From JBDLRH01 sp039800165 (GTDB taxonomy: Bacteria > Pseudomonadota > Gammaproteobacteria > Burkholderiales > Burkholderiaceae_C), in the NCBI GenBank assembly GCA_039800165.1, contig JBDLRH010000176.1:1-48402 (forward strand): a stretch of 48,402 bases of DNA, written 5' to 3'. The position numbers and the translations under genes were made by a program. Below are positions 1-8,657 of the stretch, piece after piece (the stretch's first letter is position 1; each line of letters starts with the position of its first letter). A model generated the notes under the pieces. That model was not told the DNA's origin and ran no database searches. It saw nothing but the letters and a program-made list of their open reading frames with translations.

Positions 1-412
1 GGCCTGCAGCAAGGCGAAGTCGATGCTGTGCTGCTGCGCCGCGGCGCGCACCAGCGGCTCGGCGCGGCGGACGGCCGCAGAGCTGTCGAAAAAGCGCAGC
101 AGCCGCGCAGCGCTTGCATCCTGCACGGCACCGGGTGCCCACGAGGGGCTGCCCGTCGAAGCACCGTTGCCCTTTGTCTCGGCTGCATGTACCGCAGACG
201 GCACCCCGGCCTGCGGCGTGCCATGCGGCAAGGCCGGCAGCGGCAGCACGCCAAAGCGGTCGGGGCCGCGCATGAAGAGTTCGTAGCGATCGTCCACCCG
301 CTCTGATGCGAAGTGCGTGCGGCCCTGCGCGTCCACATAGGCCCACAGGTCGGCGTGCGCCGCGCTGCTGCATGCGAGGCCAGCGAGCGTCAGCGTGAGC
401 AACGCCAAGGCG

Positions 413-435
<23 letters not shown>
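1..435 (-). CDS. Lytic murein transglycosylase, N-terminal part (runs off the left edge)
   Basis: Only the first 145 codons are present. The product opens MRSRSTSDALALLTLTLAGL and has a Sec-type signal peptide (Arg-containing n-region, hydrophobic core, AHA cleavage site near residue 29). A DUF4124-like segment follows (DLWAYVDAQGRTHFASER, then DDRYELFMRG). At the window edge it enters a region reading RAEPLVRAAAQQHSIDFALL, which is how the SLT catalytic domain begins in periplasmic transglycosylases that follow parE in Burkholderiales. The catalytic Glu lies outside the window. The ATG at 433-435 is inside the parE coding end, giving a 23-base overlap, and a GGAG lies about 10 bases upstream of it. 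The gene is probably translated from the parE mRNA. The family call rests on the N-terminal pattern and context because the catalytic core is not visible. Confidence 0.75.
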
Positions 436-2413
<1,978 letters not shown>

Positions 2414-2422
2414 GGGTGCGCG

Positions 2423-2428
2423 ATTCTA
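2423..2428 (-). promoter_or_regulatory. -10 box for parE (TAGAAT)
   Basis: TAGAAT on the minus strand ends 9 bases before the parE ATG, implying a leader of only a few bases. No convincing -35 is visible. The position where a -35 would lie is covered by the LexA-like palindrome at 2449-2464. Confidence 0.5.
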
Positions 2429-2448
2429 GCGGCGCAGACGCCCGATGC

Positions 2449-2464
2449 CTGTATATCCATACAG
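2449..2464. promoter_or_regulatory. LexA (SOS) box-like palindrome
   Basis: CTGTATATCCATACAG matches the CTGT-N8-ACAG operator used by LexA in gamma- and betaproteobacteria, with an AT-rich centre. It lies 35 bases upstream of the parE start codon, over the expected -35 region, and 110 bases upstream of the divergent MFS gene. Direct sequence match; binding is inferred. Confidence 0.6.
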
Positions 2465-2561
2465 ATGCCAAGACCGCTAGCAGGGCTCCAGCGCGCCTCG
2501 ATGGCGCACGAAGCGGGTGGGGCATGTCATCGCGGTGGCAGCGCCGCACGCGCGCGGCGGC

Positions 2562-2567
2562 TAGCAT
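2562..2567 (+). promoter_or_regulatory. -10 box for MFS gene (TAGCAT)
   Basis: TAGCAT ends 6 bases before the ATG at 2574, the same spacing as at many other genes in this window. There is no Shine-Dalgarno sequence in the gap. Confidence 0.4.
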
Positions 2568-2573
2568 CGGCAC

Positions 2574-3788
2574 ATGACTTCCCCCCGCAAACTGACGATG
2601 ACGCAGGTGCTGCTGTGTGGCGCGGCCATCGTGACCCTCTCGATGGGCATCCGCCACGGCTTTGGCCTGTGGCTGCAGCCGATCACCCAGGCCCAGAGCT
2701 GGACGCGCGAGACCTTCGCCTTTGCCATCGCGGTGCAAAACATTTCGTGGGGCCTGTTCGGCATCTTCGCCGGCATGCTGGCCGACCGCTACGGCGCCTT
2801 CCGGGTGCTGATCATCGGCGCGCTGTGCTACGCGCTGGGCCTGGCCGGCATGGCGCTGTCCACCACGCCGTGGATGTTCATGCTGACCACCGGTGTGCTG
2901 ATCGGCGCGTCGCAGGCCGGCACCACCTACGCGGTGGTGTATGGCGTGATCGGGCGTCAGCTCGACCCGGCCAAGCGCTCGTGGGCCATGGGCGTGACAG
3001 CGGCCGCCGGCTCGTTCGGGCAGTTCCTGATGGTGCCGGTGGAAGGGCTGCTGATCAGCGACTTCGGCTGGCAGCAGGCGCTGCTGTACCTCGCAGCGGC
3101 TTCGCTGATCATCATTCCGCTGGCTGTGGGCCTGCGCGAGCGCGACTTCGTGGCCGGCCAACCCGCCAGGCGCGAGCAGACCATCATGCAGGCGGTGCGC
3201 GAAGCCTTCCGCCACCGCGGCTTCCAGCTGCTGACCGCAGGCTACTTCGTCTGCGGCTTCCAGGTGGTGTTCATCGGCGTGCACATGCCCAGCTACCTGA
3301 AGGACCAGGGCCCGTCGCCGCAGGTCGCCAGCTATGCGCTGGCACTGATTGGCCTGTTCAACGTGTTCGGTACCTACGGCGCGGGCTGGCTGGGCCAGCG
3401 CATGCCCAAGCCGCGCATCCTGTCGGGCATCTACCTGCTGCGCTCGGTCTTCATCGTGCTGTTCCTGCTGGCGCCGCTGTCGCCGGCAAGCGTGTACCTG
3501 TTCTCGGCGGCGATGGGCCTGCTGTGGCTGTCCACCGTGCCGCCGACCAACGCGACCATTGCCAACATCTTCGGCGTGTCGCACTTCAGCATGCTCAGCG
3601 GCTTCGTGTTCTTCAGCCACCAGATCGGCTCGTTCCTCGGCGTGTGGCTGGGCGGCCTGCTGTACGACCGCACCGGCAGCTATGACGTGGTGTGGGGCAT
3701 CTGCATCGCGCTGGGCGTGTTTGCCGCGCTGGTGAACTGGCCGGTGCGCGAGGCGCCGGTGGCCCGGGCCGTGCCCCAACCGGCGTAA
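2574..3788 (+). CDS. Major facilitator superfamily transporter
   Basis: This 404-residue inner-membrane secondary carrier has about twelve hydrophobic segments. The first half carries an MFS motif A variant (GMLADRYGAFRV, near residues 66-77) after TM2. The second half has the expected second six-helix bundle, ending VNWPVREAPVARAVPQPA. Overall character (MGIRHGFGLWLQPITQ near the N-terminus, NISWGLFGIFAG in TM2) resembles the oxalate/formate- and monocarboxylate-type MFS branch, but the substrate cannot be read from sequence. It is transcribed divergently from parE and looks monocistronic. The start is set by the ATG at 2574, 6 bases after a TAGCAT box. Confidence 0.85.
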   Translation: MTSPRKLTMTQVLLCGAAIVTLSMGIRHGFGLWLQPITQAQSWTRETFAFAIAVQNISWGLFGIFAGMLADRYGAFRVLIIGALCYALGLAGMALSTTPWMFMLTTGVLIGASQAGTTYAVVYGVIGRQLDPAKRSWAMGVTAAAGSFGQFLMVPVEGLLISDFGWQQALLYLAAASLIIIPLAVGLRERDFVAGQPARREQTIMQAVREAFRHRGFQLLTAGYFVCGFQVVFIGVHMPSYLKDQGPSPQVASYALALIGLFNVFGTYGAGWLGQRMPKPRILSGIYLLRSVFIVLFLLAPLSPASVYLFSAAMGLLWLSTVPPTNATIANIFGVSHFSMLSGFVFFSHQIGSFLGVWLGGLLYDRTGSYDVVWGICIALGVFAALVNWPVREAPVARAVPQPA

Positions 3789-3808
3789 ACTGCCTGCGAG
3801 CCACCAAC

Positions 3809-4012
3809 ATGCCCAACCACGTGTCCACCCACGCTTCGCTTCAGGCCACCGGCCATCCGCGCACAACGCCCCTTTGGCGTTCGGCGCTGATGCGCTACCC
3901 GCATGCGCTGGCGCTGGGTGCGGCGCTGTTGCTGTCGCTCGGGGTGCTGGCCCTGTACCAGCACCCGGACATCCTGGTCGCGCTGGCCGAGCAACTTTGG
4001 GCGTGCCTCTGA
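3809..4012 (+). CDS. Small single-pass membrane protein, unknown function
   Basis: A 67-residue reading frame starts at the first ATG after the MFS stop (20 bases downstream). Residues 1-30 are polar with several prolines. A single hydrophobic helix follows (ALALGAALLLSLGVLALYQ), then a short tail ending EQLWACL. Its TGA at 4010-4012 overlaps the proposed GTG start of the methyltransferase at 4003, which suggests translational coupling. I do not recognise a family. The even hydrophobic segment, lack of stops and tight fit between neighbours favour a real gene. It could instead be a spurious frame. Confidence 0.5.
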   Translation: MPNHVSTHASLQATGHPRTTPLWRSALMRYPHALALGAALLLSLGVLALYQHPDILVALAEQLWACL

Positions 4013-4608
4013 CGCACAGCGGGGGCGCGGCCTCGGAGTGGGTGTGCCGCTTCGGGCCGCTGGTGCCGCGCGCCGGCGCGGTGCTCGACGTGGCTTGCGG
4101 CAGCGGGCGTCATCTTCAGTGGTTTGCGCAGCGCGGGCATCCGGTGACCGGCGTCGACCGCGATGCCGCAGCGCTGGATGAGGCCCGCGCCCGGGTGAAC
4201 GCCAGCGCCGTTTCGGACTGCACATGCATCTGCGCCGACATCGAAGGCGGGCTGTGGCCGCTGGCCGGGCGCCAGTTCGCCGGGGTCGTGGTCACCCATT
4301 ACCTGTGGCGGCCCCTGATGCCGCTGATCCTTGGCAGCGTGGCCGACGGCGGCGTACTGATCTACGAAACCTTCGCCGCCGGCAACGAGACGGTGGGCCG
4401 GCCTGCGCGGCCCGACTTCCTGCTGCAGCCGGGCGAACTGCTGCGCCTGTGCGCTGCACACGGCGGCTTTCGCGTGATCGCGTACGAGGATGGCTTCCTG
4501 CGCGGACCCGACCGATTCGTGCAGCGCATCGCCGCCGTCCGCGAAAGCGCCGCAGCGCCTGCGGGCGCTGGCAGTGCGCCGGCGCGGTATCCGCTCTGGC
4601 TAGAATGA
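4003..4608 (+). CDS. Class I SAM-dependent methyltransferase
   Basis: The 201-residue product has a Rossmann-type methyltransferase fold. Motif I is VLDVACGSGRH, followed by the acidic loop GVDRDAAALDEAR that holds the SAM ribose. A motif II-like CADIEGGLWPL and a motif IV-like FAGVVVTHYLWRP come next, then YETFAAGNE. Substrate is unknown; the family includes many small tellurite-resistance/UbiE-like enzymes. The frame is open further upstream, but that part reads like a shadow of the small membrane protein gene. The GTG at 4003, overlapping that gene's stop, fits the family start (THSGGAASEWVCRFGPLV). The stop TGA overlaps the dapA -10 box. Start confidence is moderate. Confidence 0.8.
   Translation: MPLTHSGGAASEWVCRFGPLVPRAGAVLDVACGSGRHLQWFAQRGHPVTGVDRDAAALDEARARVNASAVSDCTCICADIEGGLWPLAGRQFAGVVVTHYLWRPLMPLILGSVADGGVLIYETFAAGNETVGRPARPDFLLQPGELLRLCAAHGGFRVIAYEDGFLRGPDRFVQRIAAVRESAAAPAGAGSAPARYPLWLE
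4601..4606 (+). promoter_or_regulatory. -10 box for dapA operon (TAGAAT)
   Basis: TAGAAT lies over the last codons of the methyltransferase gene and 26 bases before the dapA ATG. This gives dapA a short leader of roughly 20 bases. Confidence 0.45.
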
Positions 4609-4632
4609 CCCATTGAGAAAGATCACGCTCCC

Positions 4633-5523
4633 ATGAAACCGCTCACAGGCAGCATCGTCGCACTGGCCACGCCCATGCACGACGATGGCAGCATCGATTA
4701 CCCGGCCCTGCGCAAGCTGATCGACTGGCACATTGCCGAAGGCACCGACTGCCTCGGCGTGGTCGGCACCACCGGCGAATCGCCCACGGTCAACGTCGAC
4801 GAGCACTGCGAAATCATCCGCGTGTCGGTGGAGCAGGCGCGCGGCCGCGTGCCGATCATGGCCGGCTGCGGTGCGAACTCCACCGCCGAGGCGATCGAAC
4901 TTGCGAAGTTCGCCAGGAAGGTCGGCGCCGACTGCCAGTTGCAGGTGGTGCCCTACTACAACAAGCCCACGCAGGAGGGCCAGTACCAGCACTTCAAGGC
5001 GATTGCCGAAGCGGTGGGCGACCTGCCGATGGTGCTGTACAACGTGCCCGGCCGCACCGTCGCCGACATGGCGCACGACACGGTGCTGCGCCTGGCGCAG
5101 GTGCCCGGCATCGTCGGCATCAAGGAAGCCACCGGCAATATCGAGCGCGCGCAGTGGCTGATTCGCGATGTGCCCAAGGGCTTTGCCATCTACTCGGGCG
5201 ACGACCCGACCGCCGTCGCACTGATGCTGTGCGGCGGCCAGGGCAACATCAGCGTGACGGCCAACATCGCACCCCGCCTGATGCACGAGCTGTGCGTGGC
5301 CGCGATCGCCGGCGACCGCCAGCGCGCCATGCAGATCCAGTTCCAGCTGATGCCGCTGCACAAGCACCTGTTCGTCGAGGCCAACCCGATCCCGGTGAAG
5401 TGGGCGATGGCGCGCCTGGGCCTGTGCGGGCCGGCGCTGCGCCTGCCGATGACGCCGCTGTCGGCCGCGGCGCAGCCGGTGGTCGAAGCCGCGCTTCGCG
5501 CCAGCGGGCTGATCAAGGCCTGA
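4633..5523 (+). CDS. dapA: 4-hydroxy-tetrahydrodipicolinate synthase
   Basis: DapA condenses pyruvate with aspartate semialdehyde, the first committed step to meso-diaminopimelate and lysine. The 296-residue TIM barrel has all catalytic elements: Thr46-Thr47 in GTTGESPTV, Tyr136 and Arg141 in YNVPGRT, and the Schiff-base Lys164 in GIKEATGN. VPYYNKPTQEG is the expected conserved loop. It heads the set dapA-bamC-MBL hydrolase, which is conserved in betaproteobacteria and supplies a cell-wall precursor together with envelope assembly. The ATG at 4633 has only a weak purine stretch upstream. Confidence 0.97.
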   Translation: MKPLTGSIVALATPMHDDGSIDYPALRKLIDWHIAEGTDCLGVVGTTGESPTVNVDEHCEIIRVSVEQARGRVPIMAGCGANSTAEAIELAKFARKVGADCQLQVVPYYNKPTQEGQYQHFKAIAEAVGDLPMVLYNVPGRTVADMAHDTVLRLAQVPGIVGIKEATGNIERAQWLIRDVPKGFAIYSGDDPTAVALMLCGGQGNISVTANIAPRLMHELCVAAIAGDRQRAMQIQFQLMPLHKHLFVEANPIPVKWAMARLGLCGPALRLPMTPLSAAAQPVVEAALRASGLIKA

Positions 5524-5581
5524 GCCTGCACCGTCCACGAATTTCCATCTCTCCCACGCCGCTCGCAGAGGATTGCGCCCC

Positions 5582-6724
5582 ATGCCCACCGCCCGCCTGA
5601 CCGCCCTGCGCCTGCTGCCGCGCCTTTCCCTGCTGGGCCTTGTTGCGATGCTCGGCGCCTGCGCGGTGCTGGAAGGCGACAAGATCGACTACAAGAGCGC
5701 ACGCCGCGGGCCTTCGCTGGAGGTGCCGCCCGACCTGACGCAGATCGCCCGCGATTCGCGCTACACCGTGCCTGCAGGTCCGGTCACCGCCAGCAGCTTT
5801 GCGGCCGCCCAGGGCCAGCAGCCCGGCGGCGCAGCCACCGTGGCCACCAGCACCACCGCAGCACTCAGCGCGGGCGACGTGCGCATCGAGCGGCTGGGCA
5901 ACCAGCGCTGGCTGGTCGTCGGCCGCCCTGCCGAGCAGCTGTGGAACCCGGTGCGCGAGTTCTGGCAGGAAAGCGGCTTCGTGCTGACGCTCGACCAGGC
6001 CAACCTCGGCATCATGGAAACCGACTGGGCCGAGAACCGCGCCAAGATTCCGCAGGACATCATCCGCAACACCATCGGCCGCGTGCTTGACCAGCTGTAT
6101 TCCACCAGCGAGCGCGACCGCTTCCGCACCCGGCTTGAGCGCAGCGCCTCAGGCGGCACCGAGATCTACATCTCGCACCGCGGCATGCAAGAGGTCTACA
6201 GCAACCAGATGCGCGACCAGACCGTGTGGACGCCGCGCCCGTCGGACCCCGAGCTCGAGGCCGAGTTCCTGCGCCGCCTGATGGTCAAGCTCGGCGCCAG
6301 CACCGACCAGGCCCGCACCGCGGTGGCCAGCGCGCAGGCTGCGCAGCCGTCCGCGCGTGTGACGACCGTGGGCAACCTGCCTGCGGTGCAGATCAGCGAA
6401 GGCTTCGAGCGCGCCTGGCGTCGGGTCGGCCTGGCGCTCGACCGCACCGGCTTCACCGTGGAAGACCGCGACCGCGCGCAGGGCACCTACTTCGTGCGCT
6501 ACGTCGAGCCCACCGCCGACAAGGCGCAGCCTGGCTTCTTCGGCAAGCTGTTCGGCGGTTCGCTGTTCGGCGGCCGCAAGGACGCGGCACCGCTGAAGTT
6601 CCGCATCGTTGTACGCAGCCAGGGCGACAGCAGCACGGTCACGGTGCTGGATGCAGCCGGCGCGCCCGATGGCGGCGCCAACGCGCAGCGCATCGTCAAG
6701 GTCATCGCAGACGATCTGCGCTGA
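5582..6724 (+). CDS. bamC: Outer-membrane protein assembly factor BamC (lipoprotein)
   Basis: This 380-residue lipoprotein belongs to the BAM complex that folds outer-membrane beta-barrels. A signal peptide ends in the lipobox LGAC (lipidated Cys near residue 27). The unstructured N-terminal segment KIDYKSARRGPSLEVPPDL, the part that contacts BamD in E. coli, follows directly. Two NlpB/DapX helix-grip domains come next, one around residues 95-225 and one near 255-375 (FERAWRRVGLALDRTGFTVEDRD is in the second). The ATG at 5582 is chosen because AGAGG lies about 10 bases upstream; an in-frame TTG at 5573 is too close to it. dapA lies 58 bases upstream. Confidence 0.95.
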   Translation: MPTARLTALRLLPRLSLLGLVAMLGACAVLEGDKIDYKSARRGPSLEVPPDLTQIARDSRYTVPAGPVTASSFAAAQGQQPGGAATVATSTTAALSAGDVRIERLGNQRWLVVGRPAEQLWNPVREFWQESGFVLTLDQANLGIMETDWAENRAKIPQDIIRNTIGRVLDQLYSTSERDRFRTRLERSASGGTEIYISHRGMQEVYSNQMRDQTVWTPRPSDPELEAEFLRRLMVKLGASTDQARTAVASAQAAQPSARVTTVGNLPAVQISEGFERAWRRVGLALDRTGFTVEDRDRAQGTYFVRYVEPTADKAQPGFFGKLFGGSLFGGRKDAAPLKFRIVVRSQGDSSTVTVLDAAGAPDGGANAQRIVKVIADDLR

Positions 6725-6745
6725 ACGCGAGCGGCTGGCCACGCA

Positions 6746-7522
6746 ATGCTGCGATTCCGCAGCCTGGGCAGCGGCAGCAGCGGCAACGCCACCCTGGTCG
6801 AGGCCGGTGACGGCACGCGACGCACCCGCGTGCTGATCGACTGCGGCTTGGGCATCCGACAACTCGAGCAACGCCTGGCCGCCAGCGGCGTCGAGCCTGG
6901 CGGCATCGACGCGCTCTTCATCACCCACGAACACGCCGACCACATTGGCTGCGCGCAGTCCCTCGCGCAGCGCTGGCGCGTGCCGGTGTGGATGAGCCGC
7001 GGCACCCATCAGGCGCTGGGCTCCCCGGGCTGGGACGGCATGGTGCGCGAAGCGCGCGATGGCCTGACGATCGAGGTGGGCGCGCTGCAGCTGCGGCCGA
7101 TGACCGTGCCGCACGACGCGCGCGAGCCGCTGCAGCTCACGCTGGGCGATGGCGCCGTCACGCTTGGCGTGCTGACCGACCTGGGCCATGCCACCGCGCA
7201 TGTGGCGCAGCGCCTGGCCGGCTGCGACGCGCTGCTGCTGGAGTGCAACCACGACAGCGCCCTGCTCGACAGCGGGCCCTACCCGCCGTTTCTCAAGCGC
7301 CGGGTGGGCGGCCCGTGGGGCCATCTGGCCAACGAGGCTGCCGCCGAACTGCTGCGTGGCATCGCGCATGCGGGGCTGCGCCATGTGGTGGCCGCACACC
7401 TGAGCGAGCAAAACAACCGGCCCGAGCTGGCGCGGCGCGCGCTGGCGCAGGTGCTGAACTGCGCCGATGAGGAGATCGTGGTGGCCGACGGCCCCTCGGG
7501 CTGCGGCTGGCTCACGGTGTAG
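6746..7522 (+). CDS. MBL-fold metallohydrolase, YycJ/WalJ type
   Basis: The 258-residue metallo-beta-lactamase-fold protein begins MLRFRSLGSGSSGNATLVEA, typical of the YycJ/WalJ subgroup. The zinc motif THEHADHI is at residues 60-67 (His61, His63, Asp65, His66). Later metal ligands appear in DLGHATAHV, LLLECNHDS and AAHLSEQNN. Characterised relatives are DNA 5'-3' exonucleases in Bacillus, so a nuclease role is likely but not shown here. The gene starts 21 bases after bamC in the same orientation and ends 35 bases before a strong hairpin terminator, so it is the last gene of the dapA transcript. Confidence 0.85.
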   Translation: MLRFRSLGSGSSGNATLVEAGDGTRRTRVLIDCGLGIRQLEQRLAASGVEPGGIDALFITHEHADHIGCAQSLAQRWRVPVWMSRGTHQALGSPGWDGMVREARDGLTIEVGALQLRPMTVPHDAREPLQLTLGDGAVTLGVLTDLGHATAHVAQRLAGCDALLLECNHDSALLDSGPYPPFLKRRVGGPWGHLANEAAAELLRGIAHAGLRHVVAAHLSEQNNRPELARRALAQVLNCADEEIVVADGPSGCGWLTV

Positions 7523-7557
7523 CGCTGCCACCGGCAGATGGGCCGGCAACAGGCATG

Positions 7558-7584
7558 AAAAAAGCCGCCCGAAGGCGGCTTTTT
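7558..7584. terminator. Bidirectional rho-independent terminator
   Basis: A six-base GC stem, gccgcc/ggcggc, with a CGAA loop is flanked by six A on the left and five T on the right. It can therefore end both the dapA-bamC-MBL transcript on the plus strand and the convergent lipoprotein transcript on the minus strand. It is the only canonical intrinsic terminator I recognise in the window. Confidence 0.93.
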
Positions 7585-7601
7585 CGCTTGGCTCGAGAAG
7601 A

Positions 7602-7844
7602 TTACTTCTTGGGAGCAGCAGCGGCTTCGGCAGCCTTCTTGGCGGCTTCGGCAGCAGCGTCGGCAGCCGGAGCGGCCGGGGCAGCAGCGGGAGCAGCGCC
7701 AGAAGCAGCAGCCTCGGGAGCCGGTGCCGGAGCAGCGGCGGGAGCCGGTGCCGGAGCGGGCGCGGGGGCCGGGGCTTCCTTCTTGCCGCAAGCAGCCAGG
7801 GCAGCAGCAGCGATCACGGCGGCCAGGACGAGCGATTTGTTCAT
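7602..7844 (-). CDS. Small Ala/Pro-rich lipoprotein
   Basis: The 80-residue precursor starts MNKSLVLAAVIAAAALAACG. A short signal peptide with lipobox LAAC puts the lipidated Cys at residue 19, followed by GKKE. The mature part is low complexity: (AP)n repeats, then an Ala/Lys-rich stretch ending AEAAAAPKK that could form an amphipathic helix. Similar tiny Ala/Pro-rich lipoproteins are common in Burkholderiales and have no assigned function; some may span or anchor to the wall. A GGAAG lies about 8 bases upstream of the ATG. The gene has a long structured leader with a TATAAT box and ends at the shared terminator, so it is probably monocistronic and strongly expressed. Confidence 0.85.
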   Translation of the reverse strand: MNKSLVLAAVIAAAALAACGKKEAPAPAPAPAPAPAAAPAPAPEAAASGAAPAAAPAAPAADAAAEAAKKAAEAAAAPKK

Positions 7845-7963
7845 TTCGTATCTTCCTTCGTAAAGCGAGAGTGGATAAGGTTTCCGGAAACCTCGGCGGC
7901 TCGCGATGCGGTCGCCGATCGACCAGGGGAACTCATCGATTTCCTGATCAGCCTGCGATTATA
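7845..7963 (-). promoter_or_regulatory. Promoter and structured leader of the small lipoprotein gene
   Basis: On the minus strand a perfect TATAAT occupies 7958-7963, about 114 bases before the ATG, giving a leader of roughly 105 bases. The leader holds a perfect 16-base palindrome AGGTTTCCGGAAACCT at 7878-7893. Farther upstream is a GGTCG/CGACC inverted repeat (about 7911-7925). It is much longer than other leaders here. No gene is visible in 7845-8018. Confidence 0.55.
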
Positions 7964-8018
7964 GGCAGAAACCCTAGCCCGCCTCCAGCCCCGGAGTGCG
8001 GCGGGTCATTGGAGCGCC

Positions 8019-8657
8019 TTACAGGCCCAGCACGCTGGCCGGAAAGCCCGGGGTGCTGCGCAGCCACCACTCGTCCACCCGCAGCCGCAGCGCGTTGATG
8101 CGTTCTTCGTCGGTGCCGGCAATCGCCACCGCGTGGTCGCGATCGAGTTGCAGCATGAACCAGTGCGGGCTCCACAGCACGCTGGGCAGCTCCAGCGGAT
8201 CGGCCTGGCGGCATTGGCGGCAGTCGAGCCGGTGCGCCCAGGTGCGTCGCCAGGTCACAAAGCGGGGATGCAGCCGCTCCAGCGTGTCGTACTCGCGCGC
8301 CATCACCAGCATGTGGCGCCCGCGCCGCGCCCAGGTCTGCAGCGCGTCCACCACTGCGCGCTCGCCCAGCGGCCAGTGCTGAAAGTTCGCATCGCTCAGG
8401 ATGAGCGTGGGCCAGGCCTCGCGTGCGGCGCACTGCAGCGCCAGCCGCACCGTCTGCGCCAGCGCCAGACGCCCTTCGATGCGCCCCACCGGCAGCGAGG
8501 CGGCGAACACCGGCTGCGCGGGCGGCTCGGCAGCCGCAGGCGCGGCGATGCTGGCCGCGGACCCGCTCAACGTTCGGTTCCCCGCTCCGTTCCCCGCGCC
8601 ATTCACCCTGCCGTTCAAGGTGCCGTTCAGTCCCGATGAGCCCGCTTCACCGCTCAT
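8019..8657 (-). CDS. Conserved hypothetical protein downstream of the RoxA-like cupin
   Basis: The 212-residue product begins MSGEAGSSG. A low-complexity Asn/Gly segment follows (NGTLNGRVNGAGNG, about residues 13-28). The folded part has distinctive sequence such as LSDANFQHWPLGERAVVDAL, RRTWAHRLDCRQC, and LPSVLWSPHWFMLQLDRDHA. It looks like a family found beside YcfD-like cupins in Burkholderiales (possibly DUF7931, not certain). It may be PLD-like in shape but lacks a visible HxK motif. The start ATG at 8655-8657 overlaps the cupin stop as ATGA, implying translational coupling. The frame stays open 41 codons further upstream, but that segment is repetitive antisense of the cupin tail. Confidence 0.75.
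   Translation of the reverse strand: MSGEAGSSGLNGTLNGRVNGAGNGAGNRTLSGSAASIAAPAAAEPPAQPVFAASLPVGRIEGRLALAQTVRLALQCAAREAWPTLILSDANFQHWPLGERAVVDALQTWARRGRHMLVMAREYDTLERLHPRFVTWRRTWAHRLDCRQCRQADPLELPSVLWSPHWFMLQLDRDHAVAIAGTDEERINALRLRVDEWWLRSTPGFPASVLGL

Noticed and set aside
7555..7863. Ala/Gly-rich plus-strand frame over the small lipoprotein
   Set aside because: It is an antisense mirror of the (AP)n repeats and starts inside the terminator.
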